Notes under the pieces: generated by a model
The model's input: the letters and a program-made list of their open reading frames with translations, nothing else
Told to the model about the DNA's origin: nothing
Databases searched by the model: none
Assembly: GCA_036924285.1 (NCBI GenBank)
Contig: JAYKYS010000014.1
Coordinates: 11,594,001-11,658,000 of the forward strand
Direction of reading: 5' to 3'
Source: Asterella californica
Lineage: Eukaryota > Streptophyta > Marchantiopsida > Marchantiales > Aytoniaceae
Length of the DNA: 64,000 bases
In this document: positions 47,801-59,168 of the stretch, one piece after another
Position numbering within the stretch: the first letter of the stretch is position 1
Layout of the letters: every line of letters starts with the position of its first letter
Translations under genes and position numbers: made by a program

Positions 47801-50800
47801 GTCATGACTTTTATATATGTATATAAGGTTATATCTTTCTTTCTCATACTTGACTAAAACAAATGAAAGGTATATTTAGGTTGAATTATCAAGTCAACTT
47901 GACAACTATATATTAAGTATAGTAGTAGATTATTTACATCACGAGAGTTAGGTATATCTTCGGTTTTAATGACAAGCAATACTTATTCTATCGACTCAAG
48001 AAAATCGCACCAATGTCACTTAGAGGATAGTAATGCGATGGTACTGTTTGCAACTACAGTATATTTAATTCTCAACTTCATCTTTGAATTCTCTTGATTT
48101 AAGACTGACTCTCTATAGTATCAAACTTTAGTTGTTTGTGAATTAATATTATATGTAAGATAGTTTATGACTTTTCATCAATAAGACCATCTTAATTTGT
48201 TCTTAGAGGTTTAATTCAGCCTTAGTACCAAAGTACTATAATCTGATATACATTGGTTCTTGATTAAGCACCTTTCCTGACAACTGGTAATATTCTTTTT
48301 GGATGTTATCATATATACACCAGTTCAAGATATACATAGGGTAACATATAAAGATTTGAATAATAAAATCAATCTGAATAAAAGTTGTATTCTGTTTTCC
48401 ATGGTTCAGTGTTTCATGTACGGTTTAATACCCAGAATGTTTTTTAAATTAGAAACTCTACTCGAAGATATCCATTCCATTATGGCACTGATACTTAAAA
48501 CTTGTCATGCTGTGCATGTAGTAATTTGATACTGTATTTTTTTATGTAACATTTACTATCAATGATATATATTTGAGAAACTTTACTCCAATACACTCTT
48601 GGATGTATTGTTTTATGATTCATCCAAAGATATACTCTCCATTATGAAAATGATACTTAATACTTGTCATGCTTTACATGTAGTAATTAATACTGTATAT
48701 TTTTTGTGTAGCATTTACTGTCAATGATATATATTTTAGAAACTTTACTCCAATATACTCTTGGTGTATTGTTTTACGATACATCAAAGGATATACTCGT
48801 CATGAACTTTCTATGCAACATTATATCTTTCTCTTTCGTATTTGACTAGAACAAATAGAAGGTAGATTTAGGCTGAATTATTGAGTCTACATTGACAACT
48901 AAATACTAAATACGATGTGTAGTAGTAGATTATATATATTACGAGAGGTTTGTATATCCTAGGTTGAAATATCCTTTATTCTATCTATTCAAGAAACTTA
49001 GATGAAACTTAGACGACAATAATATGATGGTCTTGTTTGCAACTATGGTATAGTTCTCATCTTCATCTTTTTATTAGAAGTTTTATTCAGACTTAGTACC
49101 AATTTACTACCAAAGTACTATCTTAACTCATGACTTGCATCTCTTCTCTTCGAGAACATTAACAACCATGTACATCTCTAAGTACTAAGTACTTTTCTGA
49201 TCTGCATAGTAGAATACATAAAACGCATTATCTTGTTTATCAACATTTTAGTCGCAGATTTACCAACAATGAATTAAATTGAGTTTGAATTATCCTCCCA
49301 ACTATTTTATCAAATACAAGAAATTCTACTCATCAAATATCACTCAAGACCTTTTTGCAATAACTGGTAAACTCACAAGTATATTCATGAGTTTATAGGG
49401 CAATCCTTCGTTCTAACCCTAAAATACACAAGCCCAATAACGTTTTGATGTTTTGCATATCATCAGTCTAAACAAGTTCGTGCATCTCAACGTTAAAATA
49501 ATATAACCAATCCAAATGTCTAGATGCGGGGATATTATCATATACATATATTCCACATTACAACTTTCATTTTCCATTCTAGAATATTACATATTAGCTT
49601 GATTCAAGGTGTTAATTAAGTCGAAATATCAAGTCTAGCTTCACTACTACGACTACAAATAATGAAACGGTCTTATTGACAGTATAAGTACGGATGATCA
49701 TTAAAACTAAACGGGTATCTCACTATCTTATATACGCAGTACTTTCAAAAAAACTAGGTGCTAAAATAATACAAAATCTATTTTTTCCACCTACTAACAT
49801 ATAACTTAGAAGATAATGTGCATGGATCTCTGCGTCAAGAAGAAAATTCATCATTAATTACTTTGTAGAAATAGCTGTTAGAAAAACAGTGTTGTCTATA
49901 TGGAAAGAATTATCCAAATGGGTTTAGTACTAAATGAAGATAACATATTTCTAAAAGACAAGTTTGAGATAAAACAACCCGTTAGAACATCTACATATTC
50001 TATTAATATTAGAGAATTAAAATAAAGACAAGTCAACTTATAAGTTCTCTCTCCTTGAGAATAATTACGATGTAAAATTGGTTAAACTTTTTGGTGATAT
50101 AATATCTTACTTATTCTGATATATATCACCAAAATATGATAATTAGATGACAATCATATGATGGTCTTGTTTGCAACAATAGTATATTTAGTTCTCATCC
50201 TCCTCTTTGTATTCTCTTGATGTTAGACTCTATAATATCAAACTTGAGTTATGTGTGAACTAATATGCATATATCAGATCGTTTGTGATTTCCACCTGTA
50301 AGATCATCTTGAATTCACTAAAATAATAAAATATATTATTTAGCACCTCCTACCATAAGCGACCTTAAGTATAACTTAGAAGATAATGTGCATGGATCTT
50401 TTATGTAATATAGTTATCAAGAAGAAAATCCATCACTAATTAGCTTGAAGATCTCGCTGTTAGAAAATATACCCAAACTCGTATTCACCACCAATTTCGT
50501 TTATCCACCCTTTATCCGATCTTAGGTACATCATTGATAAGATGATAGATAATTAAAATAAAGACAAGTCAACTTATAAGTTCTCTTTCCTCGAGAATAA
50601 TTACGGTATACAATTAGCAGATCTTTTGGTGATATAATATCTTACTTATTCGTCATTACTTTGTAGACATCGCTGTAAAAAAATATGTATGAATACAATT
50701 ATCAAAATATATATTTTACTAAATGAATAAGATATGTTTATGAAAAACTAAAATTAAAACTACTCATTAGATCGTCTCGTTATTATGCATGCAGCATATT

Positions 50801-51075
50801 TATACCCATATTGACCACTAAATGAATGGTTCTGATCTTTACTGTACATTTTAGCACATATATTATTGATAAAATCATGGAGTATATAAATGCAGATAAA
50901 CAAATTTATAAGTTCTCTCGCCCTGAAAATAATTATGGTTTGAAGTATAAAATTAATATATATTTTTGGTGATGTAATATCATTCTTAACCCATTGTTTT
51001 ATATTTTTCCAGGATTTTCTGTCTAATTATCAGTTGAAATTCGGCTGATTAAACCGTCCCCATTTGACCTGAAAT
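44828..51075. repeat. Diverged AT-rich tandem array, right part
   Basis: Blocks recur throughout, for example GAAACTTTACTCCAATA at about 47740, 48580 and 48748, TTGTATTCTGTTTTCCA at about 47557 and 48384, and CAATAACGTT(C/T)TGAT at about 47299 and 49437. In the last kilobase AAGACAAGTCAACTTATAAG recurs at about 50023 and 50561 (period about 540 bp) with GATAATGTGCATGGATCT at 49814 and 50385. No single period fits, so this is a complex, old satellite-like array. No gene is supported in it. Confidence 0.7.
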
Positions 51076-51089
51076 CCCCCCCCCCCCCC
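51076..51089 (+). repeat. C14 homopolymer
   Basis: Fourteen consecutive C residues mark the switch from the AT-rich array to GC-rich DNA. Confidence 0.97.
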
Positions 51090-51450
51090 GGTTGCTCGAG
51101 AGTAGTCCTCACACCTAAAATTTATTTGAGCCAATTTCATCGAGCCACCTTCGAGATATGGAGTGATCTGTACCCACGTGTAGGCAGTGGAGACTGTTTT
51201 AGTGAATCTGGGTCACTTATTCGTGAGCTTCGTTGATATCCATAAGCCAATGACCTTGAAATTCACCATGCACGTGCCCCAACTGAAAACAGTCCTTGTG
51301 AAAAAAGAATTAATGCATTTTGAATCTAAATGGCCGAGTTATCGCATTTTTGGTGCCGCATCCTTGAGGACTTAGCCGCTGGAATGAATCGGGTTGTGGT
51401 ATAATTTTCGCGGACCAAAGAGGAGGACGGGGCTGCCGTTCCCCAGAAGT
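51090..51450 (+). other. Probable rDNA spacer upstream of a Pol I promoter
   Basis: Non-coding sequence that abuts the left end of G2. Because G2 carries a GAAGT target duplication, this flank was joined before insertion to the sequence at 59151, which is a Pol I initiator. It is therefore inferred to be ribosomal intergenic spacer containing the upstream promoter region. Confidence 0.5.
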
Positions 51451-52793
51451 TGTCATATAGACCCGTCGTCATTCCCGCGGGTTCACCTGACCTGGGCGAA
51501 GGAGGTAAAGTGTCGAAGGCTAACTCTAAAACCAAACCCCGTTCTTGATTCCAGGTCGGCTATGATTAAATGGCCCAAAAGGCACTCGGAGGCACCGGAA
51601 GGGGACAGCCAGGCCACGGTATAGGTTAAGTCCCGGGAGGGGAAAGTAGCCACTGGGATGTAGGTCGAGGAAGGAGTAGAGTGACCCCGGGTCAAACCAG
51701 AGGGTCCACGCGGACCGGAGTAGAGTGGAGGACTTGCTACAGTCAGGTGAGGTGCGCCGGCGGGTACCCCTATGAAGCCGCCTGAAGGAAGGCCAACCGC
51801 CACCGTGTGGCGGTCACCGGTTGGTGCGCATAAGGACACACGAGCGGAGGACGGGAAGTAGAGTCGGAGGGAGGGGCGGACAACAATGATTGTAAGGACA
51901 GGGCCCCCGGACGGGACGGCCAGCTCGCCGAGACCCCTGGAGGTGTGGCGGCACCACGCATGCGGGCAACTGCGGCGGACGGTTCGCCTCCCACCTCGGA
52001 GGGAAGTAGAGCTGGGGGATCTTGCCGGGCCCGCCTTCATCTGCCGCGAGTTCCCATCCAACGGGAACTCCCGGAAGCTCGCCGCTACTGTCCTCGCGAC
52101 CCCTGCTCAGGCCCACGTAGCGCCTGCTTACTGGCCGCCGACTTTGGGGATCCGACGCTCCACTCCGAAGGAAGAGACAGTCCGACTAGCGCGCACAGGT
52201 GCTGGGGTATAAAAGCCCGGGGCATAGGGCACTGTGCGGACAGAGTATGAGGCCGGAACGGGTGTTAGAAGCAGAGCCAGCCACGTAGAGAGATCACCGC
52301 GAGGATAGGGACCACCGCGGAGTTAAGTGTATACGAGCGTTTCCTCGAGGAAACCTCGTAGCCCCGTCGCTGATAGTTTTGAGGTGACAGTAGAGCCTCG
52401 ACTAGTGCTAGCTTGAGATAGAGACTAGTGGGTCGGGATTTTAGTGCAGCGTTAGGGTCTACCGTGGTCTAATTGAGATTTGGCACCTGACCGGAGCAGC
52501 CGCGCCTACCCTACCCAGGGTGCGCCAATGTATGAGCCCGCATTGAAGTAAAGAGGGTCGCCGTTGTCAAATTGAGGTAGTGTGAGAGTGTGTGTGTGAG
52601 CAAGCTCATGGGGCAAGTGCGTTGCCCTCGATCTGACCGAGGAGAGTGAGTAGCCGGAGAGGAAGGGAGGACTGAGTGAGTATCGCCGGGTCGATTGCGT
52701 GCAGGAGTAAAGCCGGGTTGCCGATTTGTGAATTTCTGTGTTCTTCCGTCAGGGGCACCCGCGACGTCGCCTTACGACCCGGGATCCACGTCA
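51451..52793 (+). repeat. G2 5' LTR (1343 bp)
   Basis: Direct repeat of 57808-59150 with TG...CA ends. A TATAAAAG string at about 52207 may be the element's own promoter. Open frames inside, such as the 192-codon minus-strand frame, occur in both LTRs by homology and are not genes. Confidence 0.97.
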
Positions 52794-52795
52794 AA

Positions 52796-52807
52796 TGGTA
52801 TCAGAGC
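52796..52807 (+). other. G2 primer binding site (initiator tRNA-Met)
   Basis: TGGTATCAGAGC, the standard primer site of plant retrotransposons, starts two bases after the LTR. Confidence 0.95.
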
Positions 52808-52937
52808 TCTGATCGTGAGCCTTGCCACTAGCACGCACGAGTCGAATCGCTGCAGGAGTCACAGTCGATCGAACCACGACGCCTTGACAGTCGCACGGGA
52901 TCATCGCACAGTTGCGCGAGGTTGGGGAAACGAGCCA

Positions 52938-54420
52938 ATGCCACCGCGACGCGGAAGAGTACAGTCCGGAGCAGGGCCGTCTCGACCGCCACCCTCGAAC
53001 CCACCGTTTCCAGTACCTGTCGCGTCCTAGACGCCTTCGGATTATGGACCCCAACCCGCCGCCTCCGGAGCCTCGAGTGCCGGGTCTTCTGCAAGTCCGG
53101 CCGAACCGCCACCCGGGGGTCCAACGTCGGCGACGCCGCCGACAAGTGCTGAAGTCCGGCAGACACTCCAAGACGTGGAGGTGTTCCTGCGAAACCTGCG
53201 AGCCAGGTTTGGAGTTGCCGGAACTCCCCCAGCACCGTCCCCCGATCCGACTGCACCGGCACCGGCCCCGACGCCTGCACAAACGACCGCGCCCGCGGAT
53301 CAGCCCGCGGGAGCAGCGGACCTGGAGCCGCAGCGCGCTGGTCTGAGCACACTTGGCGCAGGTGGCCCCGATGGAGGATCCAGCAACTCGAGCAGTTCGA
53401 GTCCGGGTGAGCCTAGCACAGACAGCGGTCTGAGTGGCCGACGATCAAGACGGAGAAAACGCCACCGAAGAGCGCCATCCCCCGAAAAGCCACAAGAATA
53501 CTACGGGGAGCCCTCGCTCCCCAAGTTCGAACTTTGGGTGGCAGCAATGGAGAATTACTTGAGCCACTACTCCAAACGAGGCCAGTTCGCCTATGCGGTG
53601 AGTCGACTTAGGGGAGACGCATTGAAGTGGCTTACCAACTATCAGAGAGAGCGGGTCAATGAGGGGCGTCCCGAGCTCAATACTTGGGAGGAGCTTCGGG
53701 ACCGACTCAGAACCTACTTGGTTCCCCGCAACGAATACAGTCATTACCGCCAGGAGATGGACGGATTGAAGCAAACGGGAGGCATCCGGGAGTATAGTCA
53801 GAAGTTCGGCCACTTGTGGAATGCCTTGGCGCTTACTGACGCCAACGAAAAGAAGTACCTCTTCCACCGGGGTCTCCAAGACTAGTACAGTTACGAGATG
53901 ACCACGTTTGGGTGGGACAAGCCCCTGGAGGATGTATGCGCCCACCTGGAACTTCTTGAGGCCGACCGACAGAAAGGCAGAACCGAGGAGAAGCCGAGAG
54001 AGTCTCGACCCTTTCAGAAGTTCCGCGGAGGTTCCAACAGTAAGGTCCGGAGGTCCTACAACCCTGTCGGAGGTCCGGGTGGACTGCGACCGCCGCCATC
54101 CCAAGCGCCCGGCCGGGGACCATCGATCGGAGGACAGCGCCCACCTGAGCGCCGACAGCAAGGAGGAGGAGCCGCCCGCGGGAACCAGAGGCCAAGGAGA
54201 GGACAGGGCGGAGGACCCCCTAGGGGCCCGCCTAGACCGAATGCACCGTTCGCAGCTGCCGCGCCCCGAGGAGATGGCTGCTACCACTGCGGACGACCAG
54301 GACACTTCACGAGGGAGTGCCCAGCCCGGATGGGTGCGTCTAACATGAGGGCGGCCGTTGCTGAGGAACCCGCCTTGGAGCATCCCGAGTTCGAGGTGAA
54401 CCATGCCGAGGCGTCAGCCC
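52938..54420 (+). pseudogene. G2 gag with zinc knuckle, two TAG stops
   Basis: Begins at ATG 52938 (MPPRRGRVQSGAGPSRPPP), a Pro/Ala-rich leader interrupted by TAG at 53028-53030. The capsid-like core lies at 53500-53880 (LPKFELWVAAMENYLSHYS, YAVSRLRGDALKWLTNY, TWEELRDRLRTYLVPRNE, IREYSQKFGHLWNAL). TAG at 53883-53885 falls right after LFHRGLQD, and the frame continues YSYEMTTFGWDKPLEDV. A CCHC knuckle CYHCGRPGHFTREC lies at 54279-54320. The Arg/Gly-rich linker before the knuckle is typical. Gag packages element RNA. Apart from the two TAGs the reading frame is intact. Confidence 0.88.
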
Positions 54421-55904
54421 AGGAGAACCCTTCGAATGCAGAAAGAGGTAACACTGAACAGCCAGCATGTTTGCCTTGGGTACAAGTTGGGATAAAAGGC
54501 CAGGATGTTCGCATGCTAGTAGACACGGAGGCGGATGTGAGTGTATTGTCTTCTCGCAAAGTACTTGAGTTGCATTTGATTCCGAAGAAGCTTGCCGCAC
54601 CTCTAGTCGTTAGGTTTGTACAAGGGACATCCCAGGTCACCCACATGATAACTCAGTTGTCAGTGGAGTGTGCCGGCATCACCCGAGCCCACGACTTCTT
54701 GGTCATGCCGTTAGCTAAAACCGACGGGATTCTATCCTGGGCTTGGTTAGGTCAGAACCATGCATGTATCGACTTGACCAGAGGCCACCTCTGGTTGAAG
54801 GACCCTAGAGGAGTCGACTATCACACCAGCCTGGAGATAGATCCAAAACCCCAGAAGGCTACCGAACCGCAATACCGGTCCTGTCGGGTGGCATACATGA
54901 TATGTACCGCCCGACAGTTTAAGAAGTCTATGAAGGGAGCCGAGGAGGCCTGGATGGTCCTCCCGGACAAAACCCTGGAGGAGGTGGACGAGGAAGACAG
55001 AGTGTCTCAACTCCCCATCCGTAAAGAGATGCAGCAACTTTTAACTAGGTATTCACACCTTCTCCCGGAGAAACTTCCCAACGTATTACCATCGAGACGG
55101 GCGATCGATCACAAGATCGACCTTATCCCCGGCTCCGCCCCACCAGTTGGGCGGTGCCGCAGGATGCCCCTCAACCTGCTGCAAGAACTTAAGGCGCAGT
55201 TGGGGGAAATGGTGGAACAAGGGATTCTGAGGCCGAGTTGTTCTCCTTATGCTACCTCGATCATGTTCGTTTCCAAGAAGGAGGGTACCCTCAGATTATG
55301 TGGGGACTACTACGCCTTAAACAAAGTTACTATCAAAAATAAGTATCCAATTCCATTGATGGATGAGACCATGGACCGTTTGGTGAAAGGCCGGTTCTTC
55401 ACCAAGCTGGACCTGCGCTCGAGGTACCACCAGATCCGAATAGCGGAAGGGAAGAGTGCTTCCAAGAGAGCTTTCGAGTGGAAGATGCCCCAACAGAAAG
55501 CCTTTGAGACACTTAAGAAGGTCCTTACGGAAGCACCTGTCCTAGTGCTCCCCGACTTGGGAAAACCGTTCGAGATACACACGGATGCATCCAAATTAGC
55601 CATAGGGGGAGTTCTCATTCAAGGGGATCATCCCGTGGCATTTGAGAGCCATCGATTGTCCGAATAGGAAGCCCGATGGGAGACGCACGAACAGGAGATG
55701 TTGGCAGTCATCTGGTGTCTCAAACGGTGGGAGCACTACCTCCTACCGAGTGAGGTTACGGTGGTGACGGACAACATCTCGACCACATACTTCCAAACAA
55801 AACCAAAACTTTCCCTAAAGCAACAACGTTGGCAACTTGAACTCTCGAGGTACAACTTAACATAGAAGTACCAGAAGGGTAAGGAGAATGCCCCCGCCGA
55901 TGCC
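54421..55904 (+). pseudogene. G2 protease, truncated reverse transcriptase and RNase H
   Basis: In frame with gag. The protease site reads LVDTEADVSVLSS (54522 on), with Glu in place of the Gly of DTGA. Reverse transcriptase starts normally (MQQLLTRYSHLLPEKLP, VGRCRRMPLNLLQELK, LRLCGDYYALNKVTIKNKYP, FFTKLDLRSRYHQIRIAE, to about 55445). It then jumps within about 15 residues to WKMPQQKAFETLKKVLTEAP, which in relatives lies after the thumb. Roughly 160-180 residues including the catalytic YxDD are absent without loss of frame. RNase H follows (FEIHTDASKLAIGGVL, TAG at 55665-55667, then EMLAVIWCLKRWEHYL, TAG at 55863-55865, then KYQKGKENAPADALSR). The copy could not reverse-transcribe itself. 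Confidence 0.9.
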
Positions 55905-57447
55905 TTGTCCCGACAAGTTCTGGCCTTGACATCGGCTCCGCAATCCAACCTAGTGGAGTTCGTCAGAAGGGCTACGGCATTGGACCCCCAAGCTAGCCAA
56001 TGGGCGAACCAGAACAGTTCCGATCCAAGGATGAGACACCTAAGTCGCCGGGAGGGGTGCTGGTTCTTTAAACAGAACCGACTCTACATTCCGACCGGAC
56101 CCCTGAGAGCTCGAGTCCTCTACGAGGAACACGATGCGCCCACGGCTAGTCATGGAGGGCAAGCCCGAACACTGCACCGGGTGCGCCAAAAGTACTACTG
56201 GCCGACCCTAAGTGCAGACGTACGCCGATACGTTGAGAGCTGCCTGGTCTGCCAGCAGACCAGGCCCGACACCCAACGTCCAGCAGGGCTACTCCAACCA
56301 TTACCGGTTCCCGAGAACCTTTGGGAAAGCTTGACGATGGATTTTGTCCCACAGCTACCCTTATCCAATGGGTATGACTGTATATTAACAGTGGTCGACC
56401 GACTAAGCAAGATGGCACACTTTATTCCATGTACCACCATAATCTCCGCCTCAGCCGTGGCCAAACTCTTTGTGTCCCATGTCTTTAAATTCCACGGGTT
56501 ACTTAAGGAGATTATAGCCGACAACGATTTCCGTTTCGCCAATGAGTTTTGGACCTCCTTGTTTTCCAACCTAGGAACCAAGTTGAAGTTCACCGCCGCA
56601 AACCGATGGTCAGAGTGAGCGAGTGAACCAAGTCATTGAGCAGGGATTACGCAACTACATGGTTAGGGATCAGACAGATTGGTCTGATCATCTAGACTTG
56701 GTCGAATTTGCCTATAACGACGTCTTGCACTCCGCCACTGGTTATAGGTCATTTGAGCTCGTATACCAGGGGAATCAGTTCCCACGGTCCCCTGCTAGTT
56801 TTCAGCTCCACTCCCCTGAATTCGAGAATGCCATCCGCGAGGCACCTCTGGATGTGGCTGAGTTTATTGGACGGAGATCCTACGTCCTACACTTGGCCAA
56901 ACAAAACATCCTGAGGGCACAGGTAAGGTATACGAAATACGCCAACCAGAAGAGGCGAAATGTCCAACTGGAGGTGGGAGACCGGGTGTGGCTGAAGACC
57001 AAACCCTATGCTATCCCACTAGGTATGACCGGGAAATTCATTCCCCGGTGGACGGGACCTTTCGAGGTACTGCGTAGAATTACATCGGTGAGTTACCAAC
57101 TCGCATTTCCGGCGAGCATGCAAGGGTACCACCCCATCATCCATGTCTCGAACCTTAAAAAGTTCGTAGCCGATGATTTGCAACTCCCAGGGAGGGTCCA
57201 GAAGTGGACCCCTGCCTTAGAGCACCTCCCCATGTTATCCGACATGAGGGTACGGAGGGTGCTAGATCAGAGGACCTTACCTGGTCCAAGCACCGAACCC
57301 GAGCGGGTCGAGTTTCTGGTAGAATGGAAAGGCCGGGGCTTGATCGCACAGGCTTGGGTCACCCTAGCCGAGATCCCTTGGGTGCTGATAGCGTGCCCCT
57401 ACCAGGTGTTTATCCGGGGACGGGCCCCGCAAGTAGCCCCAACCTGA
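55905..57447 (+). pseudogene. G2 integrase with chromodomain, frameshifted
   Basis: The zinc-binding domain is EEHDAPTASHGGQARTLHR ... CLVCQQTRP (56125-56270). The catalytic core has MDFVPQLPLSNGYDCIL (first Asp) and IIADNDFRFANEFW (second Asp). Immediately before the block containing the catalytic Glu (ERVNQVIEQGL) the sequence loses about ten bases and changes frame at about 56605, so the frame ends at TGA 56616-56618. The second segment (56623-57447) carries the GPY/F-like module (TGKFIPRWTGPFEVLRRI) and a C-terminal chromodomain (RVEFLVEWKGRG ... AWVTLAEIPW). Chromodomains bind modified histones and direct integration in chromoviruses. The reading stops at TGA after QVAPT. Confidence 0.9.
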
Positions 57448-57807
57448 TGCCCGACTTGAGAGGAGAAGTGTGGTAGGATCGGCGAGAGGCTCGAAACCCT
57501 CAGAGACCACTGCACTGCGCCAGGATTTGCAACCTCAGTGCACATAGGTGCAGAGGGTCTTCTAAGGCCCAGTCAACTCCCACAGGTTTGAATCAAGACG
57601 GTAAGGAGGAAAGAATGGAAAAGCCGGCTGATCTAGCCGAGCTTAAGGTAACTAAATTACCTAGTGCACTCCAAAAAGCTTGTCTCGGAAGATCTCTCCT
57701 TCGGTAGAAAAGGATCGAGCACACCGAGTGGGGGACTCTTGAGAAAAAGGTTCAGGACCGTAGGGAGTCCAGGTGTGAGGACACACCTCTTCGTTTGTTT
57801 GGCTGTA
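57448..57807 (+). other. G2 3' untranslated region
   Basis: Non-coding sequence between the chromodomain stop and the 3' LTR. Purine-rich strings such as GAGAAAAAGG (about 57742) are present but not adjacent to the LTR, so the polypurine tract is not assigned. Confidence 0.6.
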
Positions 57808-59150
57808 TGTCATATAGATCCGTCGTCATTCCCGCGGGTTCACCTGACCTGGGCGGAGGAGGTAAAGTGTCGAAGGCTAACCCTAAAACCAAACCCCGTT
57901 CTTGATTCCAGGTCGGCTATGATTAAATGGCCCAAAAGGCACTCGGAGGCACCGGAAGGGGACAGCCAGGCCACGGTATAGGTTAAGTCCCGGGAGGGGA
58001 AAGTAGCCACTAGGATGTAGGTCGAGGAAGGAGTAGAGTGACCCCGGGTCAAACCAGAGGGTCCACGCGGACCGGAGTAGAGTGGAGGACTTGCTACAGT
58101 CAGGCGAGGTGTGCCGGCGGGTACCCCTATGAAGCCGCCTGAAGGAAGGCCAACCGCCACCGTGTGGCGGCCATCGGTTGGTGCGCATAAGGACACACGA
58201 GCGGAGGACGGGAAGTAGAGTCGGAGGGAGGGGCGGACAGCAATGATTGTAAAGACAGGGCCTCCGGACGAGACGGCCAGCTCGCCGAGACCCCTAGAGG
58301 TGTGACGGCGCCACGCATGCGGGCAACCGCGGCGGACGGTTCGCCTCCCACCTCGGAGGGAAGTAGAGCAGGGGGATCTTGCCAGGCCCGCCTTCATCTG
58401 CCGCGAGTTCCCATCCAACGGGAACTCGCAGAAGCTCGCCGCTACTGTCCTCGCGACCCCTGCTCAGGCTCACGTAGCGCCTGCTTACTGGCCGCCGACT
58501 TTGGGGATCCGACGCTCCACTCCGAAGGAAGAGACAGTCCGGCTAGCGCGCACAGGTGCTGGGGTATAAAAGCCCCGGGCATAGGGCACTGTGCGGACAG
58601 AGTATGAGGCCGGAACGGGTGTTAGAAGCAGAGCCAGCCACGTAGAGAGATCACCGCGAGGGTAGGGACCACCGCGGAGTTAAGTGTATACGAGCGTTTC
58701 CTCGAGGAAACCTCGTAGCCCCGTCGCTGACAGTTTTGAGGTGACAGTAGAGCCTCGACTAGTGCTAGCTTGAGATAGAGACTAGTGGGTCGGGATTTTA
58801 GTGCAGCGTTAGGGTCTACCGTGGTCTAATTGAGATTTGGCACCTGACCGGAGCAGCCGCGCCTACCCTACCCAGGGTGCGCCAATGTATGAGCCCGCAT
58901 TGAAGTAAAGAGGGTCGCCGTTGTCAAATTGAGGTAGTGTGAGAGTGTGTGTGTGAGCAAGCTCATGGGGCAAGTGCGTTGCCCTCGATCTGACCGAGGA
59001 GAGTGAGTAGCCGGAGAGGAAGGGAGGACTGAGTGAGTATCGCCGGGTCGATTGCGTGCAGGAGTAAAGCCGGGTTGCCGATTTGTGAATTTCTGTGTTC
59101 TTCCGCCAGGGGCACCCGCGACGCCGCCTTACGACCCGGGATCCACGTCA
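57808..59150 (+). repeat. G2 3' LTR (1343 bp)
   Basis: Pairs with 51451-52793. It is the same length, with about 27 substitutions by eye, of which about 24 are transitions. It ends CCACGTCA and is followed by the GAAGT target duplication. Confidence 0.97.
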
Positions 59151-59168
59151 GAAGTATATATAAGGGAA
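59151..59168 (+). promoter_or_regulatory. Plant-type RNA polymerase I initiator, copy 1
   Basis: GAAGTATATATAAGGGAAGG contains TATATAAGGG, matching the plant rRNA transcription start consensus TATATA(A/G)GGG. The first five bases are the G2 target duplication, so G2 sits at the promoter itself, just before the TATA-like core. Initiation is known in plants to occur at the purine in this motif; activity here is untested. Confidence 0.75.

Larger units (their letters stand above)
51451..59150 (+). mobile_element. G2: chromodomain Ty3/gypsy element with full LTRs and target duplication
   Basis: 7.7 kb. LTRs 51451-52793 and 57808-59150 are both 1343 bp, start TGTCATATAG and end CCACGTCA. The flanking 5-bp repeats GAAGT (51446-51450 and 59151-59155) are exact, so the ends are certain. 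The inside has a tRNA-Met primer site, gag with a zinc knuckle, protease, partial reverse transcriptase, RNase H, integrase and a chromodomain. gag to RNase H share one frame, interrupted by four TAG codons. The reverse transcriptase core is missing and the integrase is frameshifted. By eye about 27 differences separate the LTRs (about 2%), so insertion is fairly recent. Confidence 0.96.

Noticed and set aside
51483..52061. 192-codon minus-strand frame, repeated at 57840-58418
   Set aside because: Lies inside both LTRs of G2 and is duplicated only because the LTRs are. No known LTR gene and no domain.
53445..54404. 319-codon minus-strand frame
   Set aside because: Antisense to the G2 gag, whose capsid and zinc-knuckle motifs are recognisable on the plus strand.
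35697..55904. Alternative genetic code (TGA or TAG read as an amino acid)
   Set aside because: G1 contains TGA and TAG stops plus frame breaks and a lost catalytic residue, and the intact actin gene has no internal stop. Ordinary decay explains the pattern.
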